From Ophiostoma sp. CBS 140.51 (Eukaryota > Ascomycota > Sordariomycetes > Ophiostomatales > Ophiostomataceae), in NCBI GenBank assembly GCA_029298735.1, contig JANSLP010000049.1, positions 62,001 to 126,000 on the forward strand: a stretch of DNA of 64,000 nucleotides, read 5' to 3'. Below the pieces are notes generated by a model that saw only the letters and a program-made list of their open reading frames with translations, was not told the DNA's origin and did not search any database. The translations under genes were made by a program, and so were the position numbers. Positions 9,839 to 21,900 of the stretch are shown one piece after another (the first letter of the stretch is position 1; each line of letters begins with the position of its first letter).

Positions 9839-12434
9839 GGCAGTGCGTTTACGGAGTACTTAATAGAATAGAGCCAGTGTATTGAATACCCAATTAGTAA
9901 AGTTTTAACACAAAAAAAAAAGCAAAAAAGCTACAAAGAAAACGACAAAATCACAAACCGACAAAAAGACTGGACAAGACGAAGCAGCTTTACGAACTAT
10001 CTGCCCATTTTTCGTTCGCTTTTGTTTCAGTAGGCTACGTTGGCGCACAGGTCTGACAACCCCCCAGACACGAAGGAAGAAACAATTGCCAGCCGCCCCA
10101 TTCTTTGTGTCGTGCGTTAACAAAGTATTGCTCTCACTCTCACATTCTCCCCCCAAAAGCAAGCAATATGTAGGGGGAGACGTACTGCGCATGCAAATGC
10201 ACATTCGTCGTGCTAGCTAATACGTGGCAGCCGTTGGGAAGTTTGAGTCAGACTGCTTGGTAGCGAGAGCTGAGGTTGAAGCGGATTCGATGTCAGCTGT
10301 GGTGGAGAGATAGTCTGATGGGATCGTATTTCCACAACACGTAAAGGACTTATCATGAACTTCAGTCTTCGGCCGGATTGACTTGAAGGCTAGGACAAGG
10401 CCTGTCAGGAAAGACAAGGGCTTTCTGCGAAACATGGCGTTCGTCTTATTTCCTTTACTCGTCGTGGGTGTTCCTCATTTCCCATGCTTTTGCTCCATCG
10501 CCTATGTGACACATTCGTTCCACGCTCCCGGGATTCATTGTCACGAGAGCTGTACGACACACTGTCCCCTGTCTATGTTCATGTTCACCGAGCTTTGTTT
10601 GGACCACATGCTCATGGTAAACACGACATGGCAAAAGACAGAAAGATCGATCGTGTATATTAGTAGTATTAAACGAAGGCCGCGACCCGGGAAAAGACAA
10701 TGTCTGATCTTTGTTTTCGATCTCTTGTATTGCCTTTTGTTTCAAAAGTATATTCTGCACGGCCCGGTAATTAAATCTCTGCTCCGTTACGGAACTCTCG
10801 GATATTGTCTGGAGGTCAGAATTCATACCACAATCTCTCATTTCATTTTACCATCTTTGCGTATTTCTGTTCTCCCAGAGAAAAAAACAGCAGAAAAAAC
10901 CTAAACCAGATTGCTGGGAAACACTTGCCATGTACGACGTACTCCGTACAACGACTCGTCATTTCTCTGGAAAAGAAGGTCGATCTTTGCAGACGCATGT
11001 TTCTCGCCAGTTTTCTCGCTTCATTTCCCCGCTCTGTTTCCTTCTTTCCCTTTCTCTGGTTCCCAGCCATCCGTTCCGTATTAAGTGCACATCCTTGTCT
11101 CTCGCCTGTTCTTTTTCTGTTTTGGCCCCCATGTCGTACTGTCACTCTTCCGGTTCTCTTATTTTACCACAGTTTCGCAACTCATCTTTCTGTGTCGTCG
11201 ATTCTTGACTTTTGAAATCTTTAGAGTTATTATTCTCTCCTGCGTGACTATTCTCGTAGTTGACCATAGAACGTAAAATCTGAGCTTGCCTCGATACGAC
11301 AGTAGACGGGCATGCAGTACGAAGGAGCATAAATCTGCCCCTCACACGGCAACCTGCAAGCACACAACAAAAAAACAAAATGAGGCGACCCGCCGTACTG
11401 GACCACCCGCATGCACAGGATACACACTCCAGAAAAAGAACCGCAACTGTCGCCGACGTGGCCATTTTTTATGCACACCATCCTGTCCCTGTGTTCTGGT
11501 AACTGGTACGAGTCCCCAAGTGTCGGAGCAGGGCGGAGGACTCCGTCCTCGGTACACCGTCCGCGCCGTAATTACATCGAGAATGGCTCTTTCTTCTTTC
11601 GACGGCCTTCTTCTCCTCTGTCTCACTTGCCCTTTCTTTTAAGGATGCATTCGAGTACGTGTAATGGCGGCCACATCTTCTTCTTTTTTGTCGTCGTTTT
11701 TCTACTTTGACTTTACACATACGTACGTTCTTTTTTTTGCCCCGTGCTGGCCAACAAAATCCGGGCCCATTAAAGCAGTAATATCCAGTGTCAGAATAAA
11801 CAAGCATAAGCACAACACACACGACACAACAAACACTCGGCCGAACCTTCACAGTTAGTTATCTCGGCCTGACGACTTTGGGATTTCCACGCACGGCACG
11901 ATGCATTGCTTTCAGCATCGCGAACTCGATCGACCCTTTCCCCGGATCCCCATCGGTCCGCCCTTGTTTAGCTGTCTAGTGCCAACCGTCAACTTTAGTC
12001 GCTCGTCTTCACCCGTTTGTCGTTCGTCTTTTAGTTTCTTGTCTAGTTCGATGCCTCTAATTCTCTAGCCTTGAGTTTGTCGCTTCCTTCCCGTTGGCCC
12101 CAGAAATAAAAGTGATCTGCATCACATCCCCTCTCTTGACATTGCTCCCTGAGCTCCCCTCGTCCCTCGTCCTTCGTCTTCTCTCTCTTATTTGTATGTC
12201 GTACTCTCCCCCTCCACCCCCTGTCCTCCATCACAGCACCCCTCGTCTATCCACTCTGTCGGGACCAAGTCTTTCGGGACGTTGGACTTTCCGTCGTCAA
12301 CTCTTCACTTTTCTTTATCTTTTTCTTTTTATCCTTTTCAGTTTATTTATCTTTCAAGGGTTCATCTCTTCATTTCTTTTTCTTTTTTCTTTTTGTTTTT
12401 GTTTTTCAACTTTCATTACTCCCACCCTCCCATC
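9839..12434. other. Intergenic region between VPS15 fragment and methyltransferase
   Basis: No gene supported. It begins with the VPS15 3' UTR (A-rich around 9910). Open frames of up to 173 codons around 10.2-10.9 kb lack recognisable motifs and gene-like codon use. Two TACGGAGTA/TACTCCGTA motifs lie at 9850-9858 and 10940-10948. The last 150 bases before the next ATG are strongly pyrimidine-rich. Confidence 0.5.
12290..12434 (+). promoter_or_regulatory. Pyrimidine-rich leader upstream of methyltransferase
   Basis: An almost pure C/T tract ends just before ATG 12435. CT-rich blocks like this commonly lie around transcription starts and in 5' leaders of filamentous-fungal genes. The exact start site cannot be read from sequence. 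Confidence 0.4.
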
Positions 12435-13553
12435 ATGGACGACATGGACGACATTGCCGACTTTATCGAGCCGGCATCGGCATCGGCTTCAGCGTCGGCG
12501 TCGGTCTCCGCTTCCGATGACAACGACAGCGCTTCCGTCTTTACCACTGATCGCCTCGCCATCACGTCCGACTACGATCCCACCCTCAACCACACCACTG
12601 CCTCTTTGGTCGGGTCTGTTACTGACAGCGTCAACGAACACGTCTACGAAAACGGCCGCCGCTACCACCGCTACAAGTCCGGGCGCTACCCCATCCCCAA
12701 TGACGACATGGAGGCCAGCCGCGAAAACGTGCGCAATGCTCTGTTTAGTGAGCTGTTGGGCGGGCAGCTGCACCTCGCTCCCATTGGCGACACCCCGCAG
12801 CATATTATGGACGTCGGCACCGGCTTTGGGGATTGGGCCATTGATGCCGGGGACCGGTATCCCAGTGCCCGCGTTGTCGGACTCGATCTGTCACCCATCC
12901 AGTCTGTCTGGATCCCGCCCAATGTCGAGTTTGTCGTCGACGACGTCGAGGACAATACATGGATCCACGGCAGCGATTTTGATCTGATTCATTTCCGCAT
13001 GGTGGCCGTCGTCCTTAAAGACCCGGCCGCGGCGGCCCGCACGGCTTTTGAAAATCTGCGGCCGGGTGGCTGGGTCGAGTTCCAAGAAGTGTACCCGCGC
13101 ATCGGCTGCAACGACGATACTCTGCAGGATATCGATGAGTATGTCGTCACCCGCTACTACCGGCTCGCCACCCACGTGCTGCGCCGCCAGTACGGCTGGG
13201 ACTTGTTTGCGGCCGAGCACCTGCCCCGACAACTCGAAGAGCTGGGTTTCGTCAATGTCCAGCGCCGCGTCTGCCACGTCCCCATTGGCTACTGGCCCAA
13301 AGATCCGCGACGGATGCAGCACGCGTTCTTGTTTGAGGAGACGTTGACCGAGTTTATGGCGGCGATGCAGGCGAAGCCGATGAGTGGAGGAATTGATGTC
13401 GTCGACGAGGATGGTGAAAGGATCGTGATGACCGCCGACGAGGTGGATGCTCTCTGCGACGAAGTCCGCGCTGCCCTGCGCGTCAAACACGTCCACGCCT
13501 ACATTCCCTTCCACTTTATCTGGGCCCAGAAGCCGGAGCGGGCGCCGGTGTGA
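12435..13553 (+). CDS. LaeA/TAM-like SAM-dependent methyltransferase
   Basis: Single exon, 372 aa. The start is the first ATG of the Asp-rich N-terminus (MDDMDDIADF), preceded by a CT-rich leader; the open frame extends upstream only as low-complexity sequence. A Ser/Ala repeat fills residues 15-27. Class I methyltransferase motif I is IMDVGTGFGDWAIDAGDRYP, with the ribose-binding acidic residue in VVGLDLSP. The next motifs are FVVDDVED and FDLIHFRMV, then LRPGGWVEFQE. This is the layout of the large fungal LaeA-like family (Methyltransf_23 type). Known members act on small molecules or as regulators of secondary metabolism, so the substrate cannot be read here. It faces a related methyltransferase at 14498-15910. 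The function as a methyltransferase is well supported; its role is unknown. Confidence 0.9.
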   Translation: MDDMDDIADFIEPASASASASASVSASDDNDSASVFTTDRLAITSDYDPTLNHTTASLVGSVTDSVNEHVYENGRRYHRYKSGRYPIPNDDMEASRENVRNALFSELLGGQLHLAPIGDTPQHIMDVGTGFGDWAIDAGDRYPSARVVGLDLSPIQSVWIPPNVEFVVDDVEDNTWIHGSDFDLIHFRMVAVVLKDPAAAARTAFENLRPGGWVEFQEVYPRIGCNDDTLQDIDEYVVTRYYRLATHVLRRQYGWDLFAAEHLPRQLEELGFVNVQRRVCHVPIGYWPKDPRRMQHAFLFEETLTEFMAAMQAKPMSGGIDVVDEDGERIVMTADEVDALCDEVRAALRVKHVHAYIPFHFIWAQKPERAPV

Positions 13554-14497
13554 AGGGATGGTGCCGGTAAGAGGAAGAAAAACAACGAAACAACGAAACA
13601 ACGAAACCACGCGACAACGCGACAACGCACCTCGCAAATCGACGACTGGGCAAAAAGTCTGGATAGAACAGCCCCCATGACTCACGTGGACCAAGCCATG
13701 TTCCATAGAGTCAGAAAGAAGAGTCGCAGAGTCAAAACTCAGAAAGAGACAACCCGTGGACTTGGGTCACGCAGGCTTCAGGATGTCCAGACACATCTGC
13801 GTCAGGACATCCACACATCCGGCATCACCCCTCCCTGGCTTTGTTCTTCAACACATCCTATTGGTCGGGGGTGCACACTGCACTTCAAGATGGAGGGTTG
13901 CAGCGGAAGAGGAAAGTTGTTGGCAGCAAAGCTCCTTTTGGATAGGACACTGAGGAAGTGTCCGCCGGGGCAGGCAATCCTGCAACAACTCACAGGACTG
14001 GGTGAGGGGTGGAGATGGGGACCAAGTCGAAAAAGGGCAAGAAAGACTCCAACAGATGTTGCACAACAGCGGGCTACTGTCCACATTGGAGCGACTGACT
14101 GCATCGTGATGGGCGGCGGGCGGCCAAGCCGCTGTTAGAAGACCTTCTGGCATTGGCCTTAATTTCTGTCACTTTTGCCGTTCTTGTCGATTGTGACAGA
14201 ACTATGTGCTTGCTCCTGGAGGGGTCATGAGGTAGTGGTGCAGCTACCCATTGAAAACGAAGAAAAAACCCGACTCCACTCTGACGAGCCAGTTGCATCT
14301 TGATCGAACTCCAAAAGATGGGCCGGCCAGAGGCCTCTTCAGAAAAGAGGAAGCAAAATAGGAAATTATTGAGAGAAAAACAGATATGTGAATTTGCAGT
14401 CCGAAAAGTATCCAATAGTCAGAGTATCAAAGTGTCAAATGTCGCGAGCCCATCCAGCACCCTTCAGACGGCTCTCGCCGTCCGCCCGTCAGACTGC
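13554..14497. other. Intergenic between two convergent methyltransferases
   Basis: Shared 3' region of two genes facing each other. It contains a short tandem repeat at 13581-13628 and no supported gene. The 153-codon plus-strand frame at 13677-14138 has no recognisable motif. Confidence 0.5.
13581..13628. repeat. Short tandem repeat of ACAACGAA-type units
   Basis: Three near-perfect 8-base ACAACGAA units pass into CGCGACAA units, just 3' of the methyltransferase stop codon. Confidence 0.8.
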
Positions 14498-15910
14498 CTA
14501 CGGCTTCCGCCCATAGGTCACGTACAAATCAAAGTACGTGTGGTAGCTCGAGTTGCACATGTCGTACCGCACCTCTGTCGTAAACGCCTTGACATCGTCC
14601 AGGCTCCAGCCCAGGAACCGCGTGCACAGCGCCAGGCTCATCGACTCGACACCGCCCAAGAAGTTTTCGCGTACAAGCCCGCCGAGCTCCTTCATCTTTT
14701 CATTCTTGGGCCACCGGCCAATCGGCCACTTGTACGGGACGCGCACAATGTCAACGAACCCGGCCTCCCGCATGAGGTCGGCGGCTTTCCCACAAGTGTT
14801 CAGCAGAAAACCGGCCTTTTCGCTCGCCTCCATCATGACGTCCGTCCACTTTTGGAGGGCGCTGCCCGCGGGTAGGGAGCCGTCGGCGCAGCGGAGCGGG
14901 AAATCAATGTCCTGGATTTCGATCCAGCCGTCCTTGTTCAAGAACTCGTACGCCTGTTTGTAGAACCCAGGCCAGTCGCGGAAGGCGCCGGTCATCATCA
15001 TGGCGTGGATGTAGTCAAACTTGTATGTGAATGTCCACTGCTCCTCGAGGTCGTCAATCTCAAACGACGCATTGGCCGGGGCGCTGTATATGTTGGCGGT
15101 GTCCCACAAATACTCTATGGGAGGACGCAACTTACTATCGTTGGACAGGGGACAAGTCAACACCGATGACATGCGACTCGGGGTGGCAGTCGGCTTGAGA
15201 AGAGTATTAGTAATGCAATGTGAAACTGATTTGACTCAACAGCATTTACTCACCAAAATCAATCACCCAGTGGCCAGGACCACAACCGACATCAAGGACT
15301 CGGTTGGCCTTGGTGAGGGGAGCAAAAGAGAGTGCGCCGAAAGTGTAGAGGCACAGGGCATACTGGTACTCCTGGCGCTCAAGTTCTTCCTGTACATATG
15401 TCAGCTATTGTTTATTAAATGTTTTCGTGGTATTTTCAACTTACATCATCGGTCGGCAAGAGGTATTTGCCATCCTTAAAGGCATGGTACTTGCGGCCAT
15501 TCTCATCACGGTGATTGATGAGGCTGGAACGAAGAGATGCAGTCGATGAGAATATCGACATGCCCTATAGCAAACACAAAATATGGTTAGCAAAAATGCT
15601 CATGTGTGTCACCACGCAAACTACCGGTACACGACCAAAAGACAATCGAGGGACTGTGTTTGTCCTGTCCTATGGGCTGGCGGATTACGCCACCCACGAG
15701 GAGGGGCATCCGTGGGGGCAGCTTTTTTATTTCATATAGATCAACTTACATCGCCCAAAGCAGAGTCTGTGTCGGTGTTGTCAGCCGACATCTATGATGG
15801 TATTAGCTGCTGAAGCATCACAAAGATCAGAAACACACTCTCCAGGTCTCACTTACGTCACTGTCGGCCTCCAGGAGGAAGTCCTCGTCATACTCGTAAC
15901 CTTGAGCCAT
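14498..15910 (-). CDS. LaeA/TAM-like SAM-dependent methyltransferase, six exons
   Basis: Exons on the minus strand in transcript order: 15910-15857, 15791-15750, 15564-15445, 15389-15254, 15193-15136 and 15083-14498 (331 aa). All five introns have GTAAGT or GTGAGT donors and AG acceptors, and the frame is kept throughout. The protein begins MAQGYEYDEDFL, followed by an acidic segment. The family-typical ENGRKYHAFKDGKYLLPTDD comes before motif I, VLDVGCGPGHWVIDF. Next are VIGVDLSP, the conserved FEIDDLEEQWTF and FDYIHAMMM, then the C-terminal region with PIGRWPKN. Order and spacing match fungal class I methyltransferases of the LaeA-like group. Only exon 6 is visible as a long open frame; the first five exons are 42-136 nt. 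It is a diverged relative of the gene at 12435-13553. Substrate unknown. Confidence 0.9.
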
Positions 15911-18900
15911 GGTTACTGCTTGTTTAGCCGCTGCGTGTAGAAATAAAACTGTTGACAAAAATATGGGGTATCAAGAAGGTTCAAAAGATGCTGGACAACG
16001 GTGATAGTGATCGTTCGCCGTGGTGTCGGTATGAGCGAAGCAGCAGCGGCTGCTATGCCTTGGATGGACGCTTCCAAGCAAGGTCGGTAACCGTGGATTC
16101 TCCAGGTTCCCCTGAATCCCGATAACGCGTAGCTGCGAGATGGGATGAGGGTGAAGGAAGAATGTGGTAGAGAGTGAAAGAGGGTTATGCTGTTGACTGT
16201 GAAGAGAAAAGAAAGAATCAAATGAGCACCGTGTTAGAGTCGTCAGAGGCGGGTCGTCGATGCTCTTATGTATCTTCGTCTTTTCTCTTTTTTGTCCTCT
16301 CACTCTCTCGCTTCTTGAGAATAAATGAATAAAAAAGTACCTGCAAGAACAGACGAGCAGGAAGACAACTCTTTGGTTCAAGGTAGGTGGAGTGGGCGTA
16401 CGTAGCCAGGGGGCTCAGGACAAAAACATTGGCTGCACAAACAACAGAAAACAAGATGCCCGAAGTCTGCGTTGACCAAAGAAACGAGAGACAGTGGTTG
16501 GCTCGGTTCGGGTGAAACCATGGTCGCCGGGGAGCAGCAGCGGCGAGGACGGACAGCAGCGGAAGTATTTGTCGTAAAAAAAAGTAGACAAGTAGAGAGT
16601 AAGTAGAAAGCAAATACGATCAACACAGGAGACAAGAAAGAGTTGATGAGGCTCGGGCGGTTTCGGCGGGTCGATGGAGGTGGCCAACGCAACGCTGAGG
16701 TATCGGCGGAGGAAGAATCTGGGCAGGAGAAGAAGAAAAATAAGAGAAATAAGGAGAAAGGGAAGGGAAAACGAAGGAAAAACGAGGGGAAAAGAGGACA
16801 ACAAAAATACACGGAACGAATGAAGCGCGAGAGCAAAGAAACGATACGAAATAGGAAAATTAGACGAAGACAACAACCACAAAAAGACGACAAAAACCAC
16901 AAAAAGTTGGCCAAAAAATCGAGTGCTCAGATTTCTTCAGCAACACCAGCGGCACCAACAGTGGAGGTGCATATAAGCGATAGGCCGACAAGAAGTCAAT
17001 AGCGGTTCGAGTAGCACAGACAACCAGGCGTTGAAAGTGTCCGTTAGCGGCCACTAATCCCCCTCTTTCTACTTGGTTTGTGTTCGCTGTTTGCGCTGTT
17101 TATGTCGCAGGGGGCGCCTCGTGTCTTCGTGTTCAGTTTATGTTGTGGTATGACGTTGGTAGGCTTATGAGGTCTGCCTGCCTAGTGGTTTTGATCTTTG
17201 GTTACTTTGAGCTCTGGTGCTTGATCTGCTTATTCGTTTTGCGGTACGGTGTGCAGCGAATGCGAACACGGGATTCGATCGAGTATATGAATGTCCGGTG
17301 TGACACATTTGGTTGAGATGGTAAAGAAGCAAGATGCCGGCATAGAATTCTCACACACACCGGAATAAAAAATAATAATAGACGGGATGAGAGGAAACAC
17401 AAAAAAAGTATAATAAAGTGTTTGACCAAGAAGACAACGTGGAGCTCGGCGAAGATGAATGGGGTTGTGAGAATGCAAAAGAGAAAAATTATGATGAAAA
17501 TATGATAAAAGTATGAGACTGAAGCCAAAATGTGATAGATATGATAAGTGACCTGGAAAGAAAGGGAGCAAAAAAAGGGTGGAGGGTACTCGTACGCAGC
17601 GCAGAATAGACGAATGCAAGAGTCACCCCATTATGCAGCCTCTGAACACAGATGTGCGGCTGGCCACAGAGATTCTCTTGCAACAGACGCAGTTGGCGAC
17701 AAGGGTTTGAAGAGCGAGACGCGGAATACGGAGGGACAAGCGAAGAAATGATGAGAAATGTGAGAAGTGGGCAACCGAGTTGGTAAAGAAGAGCCAGAAA
17801 AAATGGCAAGGAAAAGAGGGAAAACGAAGAGAACAGCGCCCAGCATTAAGCGAGAAACGCTGAAGCGAGTCGCAGGAGCTAGACGAGTGTTTGTCGACCG
17901 CCGAATTGTGATCTATCGCGGATTGCGGGCAACTGGAGAAAGCCGCCATTGGCGTGTTGTATTGGCAGGAAATGGTGAGCCGGCGGCACAGTCCACCGCG
18001 GTCAAGAAGGGAGAGCAAAAGAAAAAAAAGGTGACGATCGTGGCAGATTGTAGAGATGATGGGGAATTCTCGAGAAAGGGGCAAAATTGGAAAGCAAGAG
18101 AAAATAGATATGGCAAAGTCGAGAACGGTAGGAAAGGCATTGGGTTGCACTTTCCGTTCGATGTACTGTTCGTATGCCGGCTGCTGGCCAGGAAGGAGCT
18201 AACGTGCAACTGCCTTCTTCGCTACGTACGCCCAGCGAAACAACGTGCGACACGGCCACAAAAAAATCAATTGGACGAAAGAGCGTTGCAGGACATGCCG
18301 TTCGCAGTTTCCGCGTATACGATGGTGCATACTCCGTACAGGTGCAGGCTCGACCGGCGGCCATTCGCTGTTTCCCAGTTACGTTCTCGCTGCACGAGAT
18401 TCTGCATTTGTAAAGGAAGGCGCGGGGCTGACGATGGGGGTCGGCGGTTGCAAAATGGAAGGAGGGGAAGAGGGGGAAAGAAGAAAAGAAGAGGGGAGGC
18501 AAGAGGTCGAGATATGGCAAGGAAAAGGAAGCAAGCAAAGAACATGGCAAGACACAGAAAAAAAGAAAAAAAGAAACAGATACGACGTAAAGACCCCACG
18601 TATCACAGTCCTGGCCAGACCGTGAGAATATGGTCGGCCGAGAGCGCAACAAAATGGTGTCTGGGAAGCAGTGATAAGACAAGACAGGCCACAGGGCACG
18701 CTCTTTACTTTTCCGCCAACCCTCGTAGGCACTTTGTATGTTAGGAAGCTCAAGAAAAAGATACCATGTTGGTGAGAGGCAGGAGCGACGGTGAGGGAAA
18801 GAACGGCCGGCATCGAAGCAACAGAAACCTCTTTAAGAAGGAACGGCCATCCCAACAAACGCCATTTCTGTGGCCTGCCGAACTTGAGCATCTTGCTTCT

Positions 18901-21900
18901 CGTTAACCTTTTTTGTCCATCCTCATTCTCATTATCGTGAAGGTGACCAGACATCAGACCGCCATGCCACGCAAATCCTCCATCATGGCGTACAAGACAC
19001 GGCAGCACTTCCTTTGTATCGCATATCCCAGGTTCAGCACTCCAGACTGTTCCGACACTTGAGACCCTTCCTGTGAGTATTCGGACACCGTAAGTATATG
19101 TGTTTTGTCTCATGGGAGGAACACGCATCTAGAAACATCCTCGATGGACTCTCGACACGTTTTTGTGAACCCATGACTGATACCCTAATTTCCTTCATTT
19201 CCGATTTCACCTCAATGTCTCCGGCTGAACTCTGCACATTTTCCCAGGGTTGCCAATGTCCGTGGAACGCAAGACACAACCAGAGGCAAGACAGTCGTGA
19301 GCAAGCATCAGCCACGAGCAGATTTTTGGCCAGCAAATCGGTCACCGACACAGCGACCATGACTGTGGCAATCCTCTTCACACTGGCTTGTCATAAGGGA
19401 GTGCCCATGCGGCAGCGACAAAGTCTGACGCCCAGCGCCGGGCCAAAGACATGTTTGGTCTTTTGGTCATGAACATGCAAGACATGCCTCAAATCCTATT
19501 TTCGACGGCATTGTTTTTGACCGAAACGCCAACACACAACTTTGGGTTTGTGACGACAACACGAGCGATACAGCAAAAGATTCAGAAAAGCATGCAATTG
19601 CAACCGCATGTGGGGGTTGAACCGGCGAGTGCAGAAACTTACGAAAAGAGAAGAGGAGAATTGAAGGTGACTCGGGAGCACAAAAAAGCAGAAGACGAAA
19701 AAGAAAGAAGGCAAACGACAGGAAAACGACAATAAACGACAGAAAACGGCGAAAATATGACAGCCCTCGTCTATCAAGTCCGCTTTGAGTCGTTGTGGGC
19801 TTGTCAGTTTCCTCAATTGGAAATTTGCCGCTGGTGGGAGACCCTTGCCCGCTCTCGTCCTCCTCGTGCTTCTTCATCCTTCTCCTCTTCCTCTTCCTTT
19901 GATCTTCGTCTTCCCGCCCCGTTGAGCCAAGCAATGGAACGCCATGCAATGCAGCTCTTCGTTCTGCCACTTGCGCTCTTGCCCGCTGAAATGAGGAAGA
20001 TGCCCACCGGCAGGGGGCGGGGACGGAACGGGACCCTATTGGGTATGTTGGGGGGGCCAGGCCCTCTTCTTCGAGGCGCCCCTCTCAGTCCACGCTGTCC
20101 CTTGCTCATGGCAGGTCTCGGCCGTCTGTCATTGGTACAGCCGGCTCGAGCACACCAAGTCAAGCCCACGACCAAGCCATATTTATTGTGTTTGTGCGAG
20201 CACAGAGGCATTGCGTCCTGTCCACTTTTGCGCCAAAAATCGCTGCAGAATACGACGACAGAAAAGATGGGGAGGGAGACAGAGAAAAAGCGACGAGGAG
20301 GAAAGGAGAAAGTGCACGAAAGAAGGCACAAAAAAACATCACAACGGACATCTAGCCATCTAATGTCGTCTCCGCTCCGAGAGGTGGCCAAGGCCAGCGG
20401 AACCGGTTCAAGGGCTCGGGATGCGTGCTCGAACAAGGCCACATCTTTGGTTTCTTTCCCACCGAAACTCTAGGGTTCATCACGCACGGTGCGTCGTATT
20501 GACCGTTGCACCTCTACTTGTACTGTGCGCAGTTGCGGGAGGAGGGCGGGAAGAGCAGTCGGCTGTGGGCCTATGGTGGGCTGCCCATTTCCCATCTTCC
20601 CATGTCCCATTTCCTGGGTTCTGGGTTCCCGCACTTCTCTCAGCTATCATTTGGGCATCGAATGGACCCAAAAACGTGCAATCTCTGTCCCAATCTTGTG
20701 CCGCTCGCCTCCCAGTTCCTGTCCTGTGCGCTGGGCAGGCAGGCTGGGCACGACCTGCAGCCAGCACGAACAAATGTCCTGTTTTTGCGGTGTTCTTGTG
20801 CTTGTACATGCTCCGTACCTGTGGTGTCCCGCCCATCCTCTCGCCTGGCACCACCCAGAACCCAATAACCAGAGCATCGGAAACTGGACTTGGTACGGAT
20901 GGCAAGACGGCTGTTGGTTGGCAAAGAGATGCCAGACATATCGGTCACATTTGACAGGAGCCCACTGCGACTGCAGAATCGACAAAAAACGGCCCCCAAT
21001 TTGAGGTTTGCTTTCCGATTTTGCAACACAACATCCGCACAACATCACAAAGATCACACGAAAGAGTGGGACGGCAAGCACATGTCTGCAAACATTTTGA
21101 AGAGTACAGAACGTCTTCCTCTTCTATCCTTGAAGTGCATGACAAAAAAGAAACGCTAAGAACAGTTTTAGTTGTCCGGTCTGCAGGCTTGCGGGACGGG
21201 AGCGGGGGCCATCTTTCTTTTTTTCTTTTTCTTTTTCTTTTTCTTTTTCTTTTTCTTTTTCTTTTTCTTTTTCTTTTTCTTTTTCTTTTTCTTTTTCTTT
21301 CTTTTTCTGTCTTTCCCCTTTTTACATCTGCCTGCCGCTCGTTGGTCGCCGTTGCAGCCCATTTTAAAAAAACAATGAGAACAATATGGGGCCAAAAAAG
21401 ACAATGTCTGGCAGCCTGGCCTTGTCCTGGAGGTCGGTCCCCACAACACCAAACCCACCCTAACCGCCCACAATGCAACGACGACGTATCCAGACCGAAA
21501 GAAACAAAGGCAAAAAGTGTGGACAACCCTTTCTCTTCCCAGCTCTCCTTTTGTGTCTGCTTTGTCGCCGATCACATCCTATTTTAAGTCCAGCAAGCCC
21601 TGTCACATCTGGGCGGTGTGGAGGGCTGCTTGGCGGAATCAAAGAAAAACAGCTGCACACACAAAAACAGACAAAAGCAGCCAAAGATGGACCGGATGAG
21701 CCAGCCACCGAGGGCGAGAAAAAGTGCGTGACGGGTGCTGAGGGAGGGTAGAGTGACAGCCCGAGCCCTTTTCTCAAAAGAAACTCGAGGACATTGCCCG
21801 ACATTTGCTTAAAAGAGGACATAGGTCGCGACGACGGGTGATGCAAAAGAGACATGAGAAGGGTCACCGTTCGGATAATGTGCAGTGTGAATGTGAGAGG

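Noticed and set aside
10217..10904. Frames of 72 codons (minus) and 173 codons (plus)
   Set aside because: No motif, atypical composition and no supporting signals; could be revisited with transcript data.
17264..17290. GGATTCGATC-type stretch resembling a tRNA T-arm
   Set aside because: No matching acceptor, D or anticodon arms around it.
17767..18744. 325-codon plus-strand open frame
   Set aside because: Lys/Arg-rich product of purine-rich DNA; no domain, no splice logic, and comparable frames exist on the other strand.
21168..21575. Lys-rich and Phe-rich frames across the CTTTTT tract
   Set aside because: Translation of a microsatellite.
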